DNA of 64,000 nt from Hymenobacter wooponensis (lineage in GTDB: Bacteria > Bacteroidota > Bacteroidia > Cytophagales > Hymenobacteraceae), in NCBI RefSeq assembly GCF_004745865.1, contig NZ_SRKZ01000001.1:620001-684000 (forward strand), given 5' to 3'. The position numbers were made by a program, and so were the translations under genes. This document shows positions 7,482 through 15,431 of the stretch, in pieces (position 1 is the stretch's first letter; each line of letters starts with the position of its first letter). The notes below the pieces were generated by a model. The model made no database searches and was not told the origin of the DNA. It worked only from the letters and a program-made list of their open reading frames with translations.

Positions 7482-8207
7482 ATGCCTGAGTTACAAATTG
7501 ACGATCTGCGGGTGGAAATCATCCGTAAAAACATTCGCACCCTGCGCCTGACGGTGTACGCCCACGGTGGGCGCGTGCGGGTGGCGGCTCCCCTCCGCAC
7601 CTCCGACGACGCCATCCGGGAGATGGTACTGGGCCGCCGCGCGTGGATTGAGAAGCATCAAACCCGTTTCGAAGCCCGTGAGAAGCCCACTGCCCTGGAA
7701 TACGTTTCCGGCGAAACCCATTTCTACCAAGGCCGCGCCTACACCCTGCACGTACTCCTGACCACCGGCCGGCCCCGCGTGGAGCTGCAGGAAGAAGAGC
7801 AGAGCCTTACTCTCTGGGTGCGCGAGGCCAGCACCACCGAGCAGCGCGCCAAAGTGTTGACTGCCTGGTACCGGGAGCGGCTGAAGGAGCAGCTGCCAGC
7901 TATGGTGGCCTACTGGGAGCCCATTGTAGGCGTTACGGTCCTAGCCTGGGCCATCAAGCAAATGAAAACGCGCTGGGGCACCTGTAATATCCGTGCCCAG
8001 CGCATCTGGCTGAATCTAGAGTTAATTAAGCGCCCTACTCACTGCCTAGAGTACGTGGTAGTGCACGAGATGGTGCACCTGCATGAGCGCTACCACAATG
8101 CCCGCTTCTGGGGCCTGATGGACCGTTTCCTGCCCAACTGGCAACTGGCGCGCCAGCAGCTCAACCAAGTTTCTCTGGGCGCTACCGCCGGCCCCGACGC
8201 CTGTTAG
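7482..8207 (+). CDS. YgjP-type (M48-like, SprT-fold) zinc metallopeptidase
   Basis: About 241 residues. ATG 7482 (MPELQIDDLR) is chosen over an upstream TTG because it starts at the usual family N-terminus. The C-terminal catalytic core has HEMVH (His195, Glu196, His199) and a third ligand His205 in HERYHNARFW, preceded by the family motif MKTRWGTCN (residues 161-169). This is the YgjP/DUF45 family, cytoplasmic gluzincin-like putative proteases whose substrates are unknown. It is divergent from the BLUF gene, so a shared regulatory region of about 160 bases is possible. Confidence 0.88.
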   Translation: MPELQIDDLRVEIIRKNIRTLRLTVYAHGGRVRVAAPLRTSDDAIREMVLGRRAWIEKHQTRFEAREKPTALEYVSGETHFYQGRAYTLHVLLTTGRPRVELQEEEQSLTLWVREASTTEQRAKVLTAWYRERLKEQLPAMVAYWEPIVGVTVLAWAIKQMKTRWGTCNIRAQRIWLNLELIKRPTHCLEYVVVHEMVHLHERYHNARFWGLMDRFLPNWQLARQQLNQVSLGATAGPDAC

Positions 8208-8456
8208 GTTATCTAGATAGAAAGCCTGTAGCGGCGTTCGGCTGAGCGCAGCCAACAGCAGTTCTGCATCCAGCAAGCTAACTGGCGTAGGATATTCCCT
8301 GAAGCGAAAGAGTTGCTTCGGCTCAGCTTAACCAGACCAGCTTCATAGGCTTCTGCTCAACCCGCTTAGAGTGGCCTAGAAATAGGCCACGCCCTGCCGC
8401 CGCAAATTATTAATGGGCAGCAGGACCGTGGGCTGTGTTTTACTGAAGAAGCAGCG

Positions 8457-8741
8457 CTAGGCCACCTGTGCGGCGGGCAGCGACTTGGCTACTTCGGCTT
8501 CCAGAATCTCCACTACAAAGCCAGCATCAGCGGAGTAAGTTTTGCGGTAATAGATGACCAGCTGGCGCCCCCTCGGCGAAAGCACGCTCGTGGAGCAGAT
8601 TTCCCCGTAGGCTTTCTCCTTCTCCAGGAAGGGACGGAGCGTGGCAATACTTTGTAAAAACTCAGCGGGCAAAATCCCTTCTTCCTCCTGAAGCCGAACG
8701 GCACTTACGGGATATAGAAAACGAGTCTCGAAAACAATCAT
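8457..8741 (-). CDS. conserved-looking small hypothetical protein
   Basis: 94 residues from ATG 8741 (MIVFETRFLY); the longer frame would add 14 residues without support. It is alpha/beta with charged helices (EFLQSIATLRPFLEKEKAYGE) and a strand QLVIYYRKTYSADAGFVVEILEAEV; no signal or membrane segment. Family not recognised. The last codons are the iterated octamer itself: GTG GCC TAG encodes Val-Ala-stop. Confidence 0.6.
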   Translation of the reverse strand: MIVFETRFLYPVSAVRLQEEEGILPAEFLQSIATLRPFLEKEKAYGEICSTSVLSPRGRQLVIYYRKTYSADAGFVVEILEAEVAKSLPAAQVA

Positions 8742-8955
8742 GCAGGGAATAATGACGGAAAGACAATGGTTGTAGCGCGGCAATTTTAGCCGTAGAGCAA
8801 CACTACTTTCTCACCATCTAATCAGCTGAGAAAAGCAGCATGCAGCGCTGCCCACTCAACAGCAAAGGCCACCTTTCCATTCCCGCTTTACTGAGCTTTT
8901 CACTGCAAAATCATGGGTACAGTTCTGAGCCGCAGTGAGGCAGCTGCAGTTCTTT

Positions 8956-9873
8956 TTATACCGTCAGAACAGCCGTTACAGCGGTAGAGCCGCCCAAGTC
9001 ATCATCGGTAACGAGCAGGAGCTCGTAGGTGTGGCTGCTCACCCGGCGCCGCACGGCCACGCTCTCCACTTTGCCCCGGTAGGCCTGTCCGTTGGGTAGC
9101 TCCAAACGGGCCAGCGTTACGGGTACAGGCCTAGCCGATGTCTTACTTAAGTCCACAATGCCCACCAGTGAGCCCAACACTGCGCCATCTTGCACGGCAT
9201 CCTGAGTATCCTCCACCGAGGCAGTCACGAAAAGCTGGTCACCAAACCAGGTAGCGCCCGAAAAGCCCGCGGGCTTACCATCAATGGTAGGCAGTTCGTA
9301 AAACTGAGTCTGGATGGGAGGCACTGCCTGCGTCTGGTGGTGGAGATAGTGCAGCGTTTGCGCCAGCGGCATCCGAAACGCCAAGTTGCCCGCTGCCGAG
9401 CCCACCGTCCGCTGGAAAATAATCAGCTCCGCAGGGGTAGCCGCCACAGCTTCCAGGTTCAGGGTTATACCCGTAGGTAAGTGCTGGCGCAAGGCCGCGT
9501 ACAATCCGCTCAGCGACACCGGATACACCGTAGAGCCCACACTTCCCTCCTTAGCTAGTGTCACCCAGAAGCCCTGCTCCCGCGCCGATGTAGCGCCCGA
9601 GCCCATCAGAAGCAGCCCTGTTTCCCCGGTGTCGGTGGTGATGACCGTGAGGCACTCCAGGTCCAGCTTGAGGTCTTTCGGGATGCGGCCGGTGCTGAAG
9701 TGTACCGTTTCAAACAGCGAGGTTCTTTCACCTGCTGCCAAGGAAGCAGCATTCAGCTGGTACAGGAAAGGTGAGTCGTCGCCGATGATGTAGGCCACCT
9801 CCCCCACCACTTCAATTCCGGAAGCCGAAGGCAGGTTAGGCAAGGTGGCTTCGTGCTGAATAAGGGCGCGCAT
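8956..9873 (-). CDS. DUF6929-like hypothetical protein (predicted beta-propeller)
   Basis: 305 residues from ATG 9873 (MRALIQHEATLPNLPSASG). The N-terminal phrase LPNLPSASGIEVVGEVAYIIGDDSPFLYQL and repeating strands (CLTVITTDTGETGLLLMGSG, GATWFGDQLFVTASVEDT, YELLLVTDDDLGGS) fit the DUF6929 type of six-bladed-propeller-like proteins that resemble esterase-like phytase or lactonase folds. The family name is from memory, and enzymatic activity is unknown. No signal peptide with this start. Monocistronic, head-to-tail with the OmpA-fusion gene 242 bases away. Confidence 0.65.
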   Translation of the reverse strand: MRALIQHEATLPNLPSASGIEVVGEVAYIIGDDSPFLYQLNAASLAAGERTSLFETVHFSTGRIPKDLKLDLECLTVITTDTGETGLLLMGSGATSAREQGFWVTLAKEGSVGSTVYPVSLSGLYAALRQHLPTGITLNLEAVAATPAELIIFQRTVGSAAGNLAFRMPLAQTLHYLHHQTQAVPPIQTQFYELPTIDGKPAGFSGATWFGDQLFVTASVEDTQDAVQDGAVLGSLVGIVDLSKTSARPVPVTLARLELPNGQAYRGKVESVAVRRRVSSHTYELLLVTDDDLGGSTAVTAVLTV

Positions 9874-10012
9874 AGCGGTAGCAGAGTGTAGTTGTGGGGA
9901 TAGGCCAGACAAGATCGGCTAGGCCAGTGTCTTTACTTGTGGTGAGGCATTTCCCGCGAGGCCTCACGTATGCTTCGAATACGCAGAGCCACCTTCAACC
10001 GTTTAAAACGAA

Positions 10013-10079
10013 CTCAGCTCCTGTAGCAGGCCCCCGGAGCTGGTTAGAGCTACGCGGCAGGCCAGCGTCAGGAGCTGAG
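10013..10079. repeat. intergenic inverted repeat
   Basis: CTCAGCTCCTG (10013-10023) is inverted at 10069-10079, with a GC-rich interior that can fold further. It lies between the 8956-9873 and 10115-12163 genes, just downstream of the latter on the minus strand. It could be a transcript 3' structure. Confidence 0.4.
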
Positions 10080-10114
10080 ATGGGCAACAAGACTGGCTAG
10101 TGGCCTACAGAGCG

Positions 10115-12163
10115 CTACTTTGTGATGGTGAATTCAACCCGGCGGTTAAGCTTGCGAGTTTCCTCCTTGTCGTTGCTGGCGCGGGGGCGGCTGCCGCCGT
10201 AGCCAATAGTACTGATGCGGTTTTCACTCACGCCCCTGGTAACCAGGTAGCGTTTCACCTCGGCCACGCGGGTTTCAGAGAGTTGCTGGTTGAGCTTGGC
10301 ATCACCTTGGTTATCCGTGTGTCCTTCCAGACGGATATTCACCGTGGGGTTGTCTTGGAGAGTGCGGGCCAGGCGGTTCAACTCAGTGTAGGAGGCGGGC
10401 AGTAGGCTGTATTTGCCCTGCGCGAAGATGAGCGTAGGTAGCTCCAGGCTAGAGCCAACGGCCGCTGGCACCAGCAACAGTTCCCGGCTCAAAGAGCCGG
10501 CAGTGAGGGTTATTGTATCGGTGGCAGTGAGGTAGCCGGCACGGGTAGCCAGCAGGCGGTAACTGCCGGGGGGTAGAGTCATCTGAAAGGCGCCCCCGGT
10601 GCTCTCGGTGCGGGCCGTGGCGTTAAATGCCATGTCATTGCCCAGGCGAATGGCTTTAACCTCGCTGCCCAGCCCCTGCCGAGTTTTGGCATCGAGGGTG
10701 CGGCCCGTAAAAAGAATCCGGGCTGCTACTGCGGGGTTTACGGGCTCGGTGGGCGGCGGAGCCTGCGTGGTATCGGTGGGCGCTACGCCAGCCGCTGTCC
10801 GGAACAGATCAGCGGGGCTGTTGGGTGTGGGAGCTGAGGCATAAAAGGCTTGCTTACCATCGGCGGAGAGAGCCAGATATGCATCAAACCCCGGCCCATT
10901 CAGTGGGGCGCCCACGTTGCGCGGCTCCGACCACCGCGTCCAGGAGTCGTCAAGCCGCTGACTCACGAAAATATCGGCGTTGCCGAAGCCGGCGTGGCCA
11001 TACGAGCTGAAGTACAACGTTTTAGTATCCGCAGACAGCCAAGGCGCAAAGTCATAGCCTGGTGAGTTTACCACGTCGCCTAGGCTGATAGGCTCACTCC
11101 AGGCATTGTCGCCGGTAGGCCTGCAGAGGTATAGGTCGTTGCCCCCCTGCGAGTCGCCACGCTCCAGCGAGAGCAGCAGAAACTTCTCGTCGGGGGTCAT
11201 GTAAAACGAAGTGGCTGGCCCGGCCGAGTAGTAGTTGGGAATAATCAGGGCGGCGGGGCGCACGTTTTTGCCTTGCAGGTTGCGCGCCACCTTACTGGCA
11301 CTTTCATCGCGGTAGCTACCGTCGCGCTCATAGCGTCCGCGCACCAGCAACGATTCGCCATTGGCGCCTACTACTGCCATCACCCCATTATGTTGAGGAG
11401 TATTTAGGGCATCAAGGCGAGTGGCCGGAGCCCAGTTAGAATTGGCTGACGGAGCCGTGCTTACCCAAATATCGCCTGATTCAGCAACGCCTTCAGTGTT
11501 ACCCGAGTAGCGAGTACGTACGAAATACAGCATTTTCCCATCAGGAGTAGGCACGGGCTGAAGTTCGTTGCCACCGGGCGTGTTCAGGCTCATTAGAGGC
11601 TCAGGCTTCCCGAAACCAGGCTGCCGAGGGTCTAAGTTCAACCGCAGCTTAAACAGCTTCCATTGCTGCGAAGCCCGGTTCATAATGCGCTGGCCTACAA
11701 TGGGCGTCCCATTGAATTTGTCTGCCGCTGCCAGGGCCACGCATTTGTCATTACCACGGCTTACCAGCATGAAGCTCCCCATGGGGCCCGAAGGAATCAG
11801 CTTCCACTGCTGATAGAAGCTGCCGGTCCAGGGGCGCTGCATGAGCGGAGCGTTTTCATCGGTGCCTTCTAAGGTGAGACATTTACCGCTGTGGCGGGCC
11901 TCAATGCGGTAGAAGTCGCTGCCAGCTGCGGCACGGGTGAAGCGCCATTGCTGACTATTGGAGTGCGTGAACTCCCACTGCACGGCTGCTGCCCCCGACT
12001 CAGTAGAGGAGTTGGCAATATCCAGCGAGCGGCCGCTGCTGCGGGGTATCAGCCCGTACCAAGCGGTTTCATCGGGTACAAAAGCCGCTTGACCAGCAGC
12101 TGAGAAGGTAATTAACCACACTGCCAGCAAGGGCAGCAAGAAACGAGTGACGGTGTTTGTCAT
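10115..12163 (-). CDS. exported RICIN-PD40-OmpA multidomain envelope protein
   Basis: 682 residues from ATG 12163; the ATG at 12184 is an alternative. Order: signal peptide (residues 1-27); a ricin-type trefoil lectin domain (about 32-175) with three QxW repeats (QQWRF, QQWKL, QQWKL); a WD40-like PD40 propeller (about 190-455) with repeated DGKMLYF, DEKFLLLS, DTKTLYFSS, DGKQAFY blades; a carboxypeptidase-regulatory-like Ig domain (about 475-555); and a C-terminal OmpA domain (about 575-682) with the peptidoglycan-binding signature HTDNQG...NQQLSETR. PD40 plus OmpA is common in Bacteroidota; the added ricin lectin suggests glycan binding. It probably links a surface propeller to the cell wall. 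Function inferred. Confidence 0.9.
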   Translation of the reverse strand: MTNTVTRFLLPLLAVWLITFSAAGQAAFVPDETAWYGLIPRSSGRSLDIANSSTESGAAAVQWEFTHSNSQQWRFTRAAAGSDFYRIEARHSGKCLTLEGTDENAPLMQRPWTGSFYQQWKLIPSGPMGSFMLVSRGNDKCVALAAADKFNGTPIVGQRIMNRASQQWKLFKLRLNLDPRQPGFGKPEPLMSLNTPGGNELQPVPTPDGKMLYFVRTRYSGNTEGVAESGDIWVSTAPSANSNWAPATRLDALNTPQHNGVMAVVGANGESLLVRGRYERDGSYRDESASKVARNLQGKNVRPAALIIPNYYSAGPATSFYMTPDEKFLLLSLERGDSQGGNDLYLCRPTGDNAWSEPISLGDVVNSPGYDFAPWLSADTKTLYFSSYGHAGFGNADIFVSQRLDDSWTRWSEPRNVGAPLNGPGFDAYLALSADGKQAFYASAPTPNSPADLFRTAAGVAPTDTTQAPPPTEPVNPAVAARILFTGRTLDAKTRQGLGSEVKAIRLGNDMAFNATARTESTGGAFQMTLPPGSYRLLATRAGYLTATDTITLTAGSLSRELLLVPAAVGSSLELPTLIFAQGKYSLLPASYTELNRLARTLQDNPTVNIRLEGHTDNQGDAKLNQQLSETRVAEVKRYLVTRGVSENRISTIGYGGSRPRASNDKEETRKLNRRVEFTITK

Positions 12164-12230
12164 GCACGCAGAACGGATGGACATAGGTGCAAGTTAGCCG
12201 AAATCTGTACCGCGACCGGCTTAGCACAAG

Positions 12231-12270
12231 AAAGCGCCGCTTTTCCACACAAGGGAAAAGCGGCGCTTCT
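12231..12270 (-). terminator. hairpin downstream of the small gene 12310-12507
   Basis: Stem AAGCGCCGCTTTTCC and its inverse around a seven-base loop, with a T-rich tail (CTTTCTT) in minus-strand sense. Confidence 0.7.
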
Positions 12271-12309
12271 AATGTAATAACGTATAGTATCGTTTTATCA
12301 ATAAGCAGA

Positions 12310-12507
12310 TTAGCTAGCGTTGTTAATGTACTTGAAGCGCACAAAGCGCTCATTCTCATAGATAGCGGTAAAATGACCTCCGGCAGCCTTAGGCTCTACT
12401 TTGCGGTCGGCACTGCGACTAGACGAAGTCGAAGTTGGTACTGCAGGGTAAGAACCGGGCATAGTACCGGGAACATGACAGATGAAGGAAAGGATTTTGG
12501 AAGCCAT
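12310..12507 (-). CDS. small hypothetical protein (65 aa)
   Basis: Short ORF starting MASKILSFICHVPG and ending FVRFKYINNAS. The middle is low-complexity Ser/Thr/Pro; the ends look structured. It is followed 40 bases on by a good terminator, which argues it is transcribed as a separate unit. No family recognised, and no signal peptide, though the first dozen residues are hydrophobic. It could also be a non-coding transcript that happens to be open. Confidence 0.5.
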   Translation of the reverse strand: MASKILSFICHVPGTMPGSYPAVPTSTSSSRSADRKVEPKAAGGHFTAIYENERFVRFKYINNAS

Positions 12508-13076
12508 GAGCTGTTGCAGTTAGTGGTTACAGAAGCTGGTTAAGACAGAATATGCTACGCTGTTTGAAAGGCAAAACGAATAGGATGCTACGCTTACTAT
12601 GATGAAATCATCATTGAATTGAACGTTGCTAAGGTATATCCTTTCTTACTATAATGTAAATCCGTGGCACCCCGTATTTTCATCTCCGTGCCAGTACGGA
12701 TACATTTTACCGATGGATTTCTGTGACTAACTCAATAATTATTTGAATAATTATTAATCTATTTCCGGTCAAAATTTTTACAATTACCTAATATCAAGCA
12801 CCATATACCCTATAAGCAGATTTAAGCATTCAGTCTAACGGTCAACTAGATTAAAAAAATACAATATCCAAGCATAGTTATACTGCCACTGCCGGCTTCG
12901 TAGCCGGTTTGCTGATCTGCTAGACAAGCTGTTCAATTATCACCAAAAGCTGGTGTTCTAGCTCCCTCACTTACCAAACAACAGCAGCTTCTACTCCTAT
13001 CTTTTATTGCAGCCGCTAAGTCCCGTCTTCAACTTCCTTCGCCCCGAATTCTGCCTCCCACGCTTCCCGTAGTGGC
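12508..13076. other. AT-rich gene-free stretch
   Basis: About 570 bases with far more A+T than the surroundings, especially 12590-12880, and no credible ORF. It contains a small GCCGGCT-TCGT-AGCCGG hairpin at 12891-12908 and direct runs of ATTATTTGAATAATTATTAA. It lies upstream of the small gene 12310-12507 and downstream of the response regulator, so it may hold a long leader, an RNA gene or a foreign remnant. I cannot tell which. Confidence 0.5.
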
Positions 13077-13742
13077 CTAGGAAATTAATCTATTACGCAG
13101 TGCATACTGAATTAGGCCCACCACTGATTTAGAATTCGTCTTGGTGAGAATGTTCTTGCGGTGCGTTTCTACCGTTCGCTCACTAATGAAGAGCGTTTCG
13201 GCGATGTGGGAATTTGAGTATTCGCGAGCAATAAGCTGTAGTACTTCTCGCTCTCGGTTGGTAAGCTCAGAGGCCCGGGCCTCTCTTATCTGCTCCCGCG
13301 AAGCCGGAATTTGAATGTTTTGCAGCACGGTAGCGGCCACCTCGCTGCTAAAGTACGTCCGGCCAGCTGCTACCTCCCGAATAGCACCCGATAGCTCCGC
13401 CTTAGAGGCCGTTTTCAGTACGTAGCCCGCGCAACCCGCTTCCAGTACTTCCGCCACGGAGGCGTGGTCATGGAACATACTCAAAATCAAAATCCTGATT
13501 TTAGGGTAAGTCTGCCGGATCGTGTAGGCCAGTTCCACGCCCGTCATGCCAGGCATGTTAAGGTCAAGCACTGCTACACGTATTTCAGGGTGCTGTGTCA
13601 GTACATCCAGGGCTTCATCGCCACTGTAGGCCTGGGCCGCCACAGGTAAGTCTACCTCCGTACGTAACAGTGCTTTCAAGCCTTCTACCACCACTGGGTG
13701 GTCATCGACTAGTAGCAACGGAATTTGATTAGAGGTGGGCAT
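13077..13742 (-). CDS. NarL/FixJ-type LuxR response regulator
   Basis: 221 residues. The receiver domain (1-125) has the acidic pair VDDHPV (Asp13, Asp14), the phosphoacceptor Asp60 in VLDLNMPGMTG, Ser88 and Lys110 (YVLKTAS). The C-terminal LuxR helix-turn-helix (about 158-218) reads LTNREREVLQLI...HIAETLFISERTVETHRKNI. All key residues are present, so it should be a phosphorylation-dependent transcription factor. No histidine kinase gene lies next to it, making it an orphan within this window. The TAG stop is part of CCTAGGCCACT, the iterated motif. Confidence 0.93.
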   Translation of the reverse strand: MPTSNQIPLLLVDDHPVVVEGLKALLRTEVDLPVAAQAYSGDEALDVLTQHPEIRVAVLDLNMPGMTGVELAYTIRQTYPKIRILILSMFHDHASVAEVLEAGCAGYVLKTASKAELSGAIREVAAGRTYFSSEVAATVLQNIQIPASREQIREARASELTNREREVLQLIAREYSNSHIAETLFISERTVETHRKNILTKTNSKSVVGLIQYALRNRLIS

Positions 13743-13976
13743 AGGTGCATCAATTAAGCAGACAAAAATCTCAACAACAGAACAACAACTATTTCTTGCT
13801 CCTTCAACTGTAAGAACAGAGTAACTAAAGACTAGCTAGCTGTTTCCATTTTGGTTAAGAAGAAAGTTACGAGTTTCCCAGAAGCATCCAAAGATATAAG
13901 ATGGTCTATATTCAAAGATCCGTCACTTAACTTACTTGTATTCAACAAAGTTCTGTTTTCCCTGAATAGCCCTAAA

Positions 13977-14020
13977 GAACAACGGGAACCGCCAGTTGTC
14001 GCCAGCAATTCCCGTTGTTC
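13977..14020 (-). terminator. terminator of the tandem amidohydrolase operon
   Basis: Perfect 12-bp stem GAACAACGGGAA/TTCCCGTTGTTC around a 20-base loop, with TTCTTT following in minus-strand sense. Confidence 0.7.
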
Positions 14021-14039
14021 CCAATATGGTACAGCTGGC

Positions 14040-15350
14040 CTAGCGCTGCCCGTACTTCGCCTTAAACTTGTCGCGTAGGTAAGTCTGCTTGGTATCGAGG
14101 CGGAAAGCGCGGCCATCAATGTAGGCCTGCGTAACGTCGTTGGTGCGCATATCCAACAGGTCGCCGCGGCTTACTACCAGCGTGGCGCTTTTGCCAGCTT
14201 CGAGTGAGCCATAGTCTTTATCGAGGCCTAGAATACGCGCCGGACTCAGGGTGATGGCCGTGAGAGCCTGCTCTTTGGTGAGCCCGTGGCCCGCTGCCGT
14301 GCCCGCTATAAAGGCTAAGTTGCGGGAGCCGGAGGTTTCCTGGCTGCCTTCATAGTCGAGGCAGAACCGCACGCCCGCTTGCTGCAGCAGGCTGGGTAGC
14401 TTGTAGGGCAGGTCGTAATCGTCGCCCTCGCGGCGGGGCAGGGCGTGAATGCGGGAGAGGATGACGGCCACATCGTTCTGCTTCAGGAAGTCCAGCATCA
14501 TCCAAGCGTCGCGGGCGCCTACCAGCGTCACTTTCTGCACTCCCATGCGTTTGGCAAACCGCACCGATTCCACGATTTCCTTACCGTAGTCGGTATGAAT
14601 GAACAGCGTTTTAGAGCCATCAAAAAGGCCAGCCAGCGACGTGAGGCGCAGATTTTCCTTGCGCGAAGCAGGTTGCTGGCGGTAGGCGCTGGCTTCTGAC
14701 AGTAAGCTTTCCAGCTGGCGGAGCTGTTCGGTGCGGCCTTTCTCGCGGGCTTCTACCTGCTTGGGGTCTTCCGTGGGGTTAGTTTTAATCACCATCTGGG
14801 GCCAGTTCAGGTGCAGGCCATCGTCGGCTTTGATGGCGGCATCCTGCCAGTTCCAGGCATCGAGCTGCACAATGCTGCTCTGGCCCGAGAGTAGGCCACC
14901 GCGGGGCGTAATCTGCGCCAGCAGCACCCCGTTGGTACGTACGGTGGGCAGAATATCCGAGTCGGTGTTGTAGGCAATGATGCTGCGCACGTTCGGGTTC
15001 AGGATGCCCACCTCGCGCTCATCCACGGTTGCCCGGATGGCTTCTACCTCGGTGAGGCCGAGCGTGGTGTTGGGCAGAATCAGGCCGGGATAAATCTCTT
15101 GGCCTTTTACGTCTACCACTTGGTAGCCCGCTTTGTCTTGGCTGAAGCCGCTCTGGGCTCCAGCATACGTGATTTTGCCGTTGTCGAAGGCCACGGCGGC
15201 ATCGGGTACCACGGTGCCGTTGCCTACGTGTAAGGTGCCGCCCACGAGCAGCATGGGCTTGCTCTGCGGTGGGGCCGGAGCCGGTACCTGCGCCAGCGCG
15301 GGCGCGGCAGCAAGCAGGCCTAGAGAAAGAAGTACTGCGGAGATACGCAT
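14040..15350 (-). CDS. exported amidohydrolase-like protein lacking the HxH metal motif
   Basis: 436 residues with a signal peptide (MRISAVLLSLGLLAAAPALAQ). It has the composite-barrel frame of imidazolonepropionase-like amidohydrolases: an N-terminal beta segment with VVDVKGQEIYPGL, and a C-terminal ALTAITLSPARILGLDKDYGSLEAGKSATLVVSRGD. Where active relatives have PGxIDxHxH, this one reads IYPGLILPNTTLGLTEVEA, so the first metal-binding histidines are missing. It is second gene in an apparent operon with the 1019-residue amidohydrolase (81 bases between). It may be a pseudoenzyme or partner subunit in periplasmic peptide/amide turnover (inference). The stop TAG falls inside CTAGGCCA. Confidence 0.85.
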   Translation of the reverse strand: MRISAVLLSLGLLAAAPALAQVPAPAPPQSKPMLLVGGTLHVGNGTVVPDAAVAFDNGKITYAGAQSGFSQDKAGYQVVDVKGQEIYPGLILPNTTLGLTEVEAIRATVDEREVGILNPNVRSIIAYNTDSDILPTVRTNGVLLAQITPRGGLLSGQSSIVQLDAWNWQDAAIKADDGLHLNWPQMVIKTNPTEDPKQVEAREKGRTEQLRQLESLLSEASAYRQQPASRKENLRLTSLAGLFDGSKTLFIHTDYGKEIVESVRFAKRMGVQKVTLVGARDAWMMLDFLKQNDVAVILSRIHALPRREGDDYDLPYKLPSLLQQAGVRFCLDYEGSQETSGSRNLAFIAGTAAGHGLTKEQALTAITLSPARILGLDKDYGSLEAGKSATLVVSRGDLLDMRTNDVTQAYIDGRAFRLDTKQTYLRDKFKAKYGQR

Positions 15351-15431
15351 GAATAGTCGGTTTAGCTTGTCAGGCCACTCTTATTGCGGCCCGAAAGTTG
15401 ATTTTTAGTGTAGGTCCGGTGGCCTAGGCCA

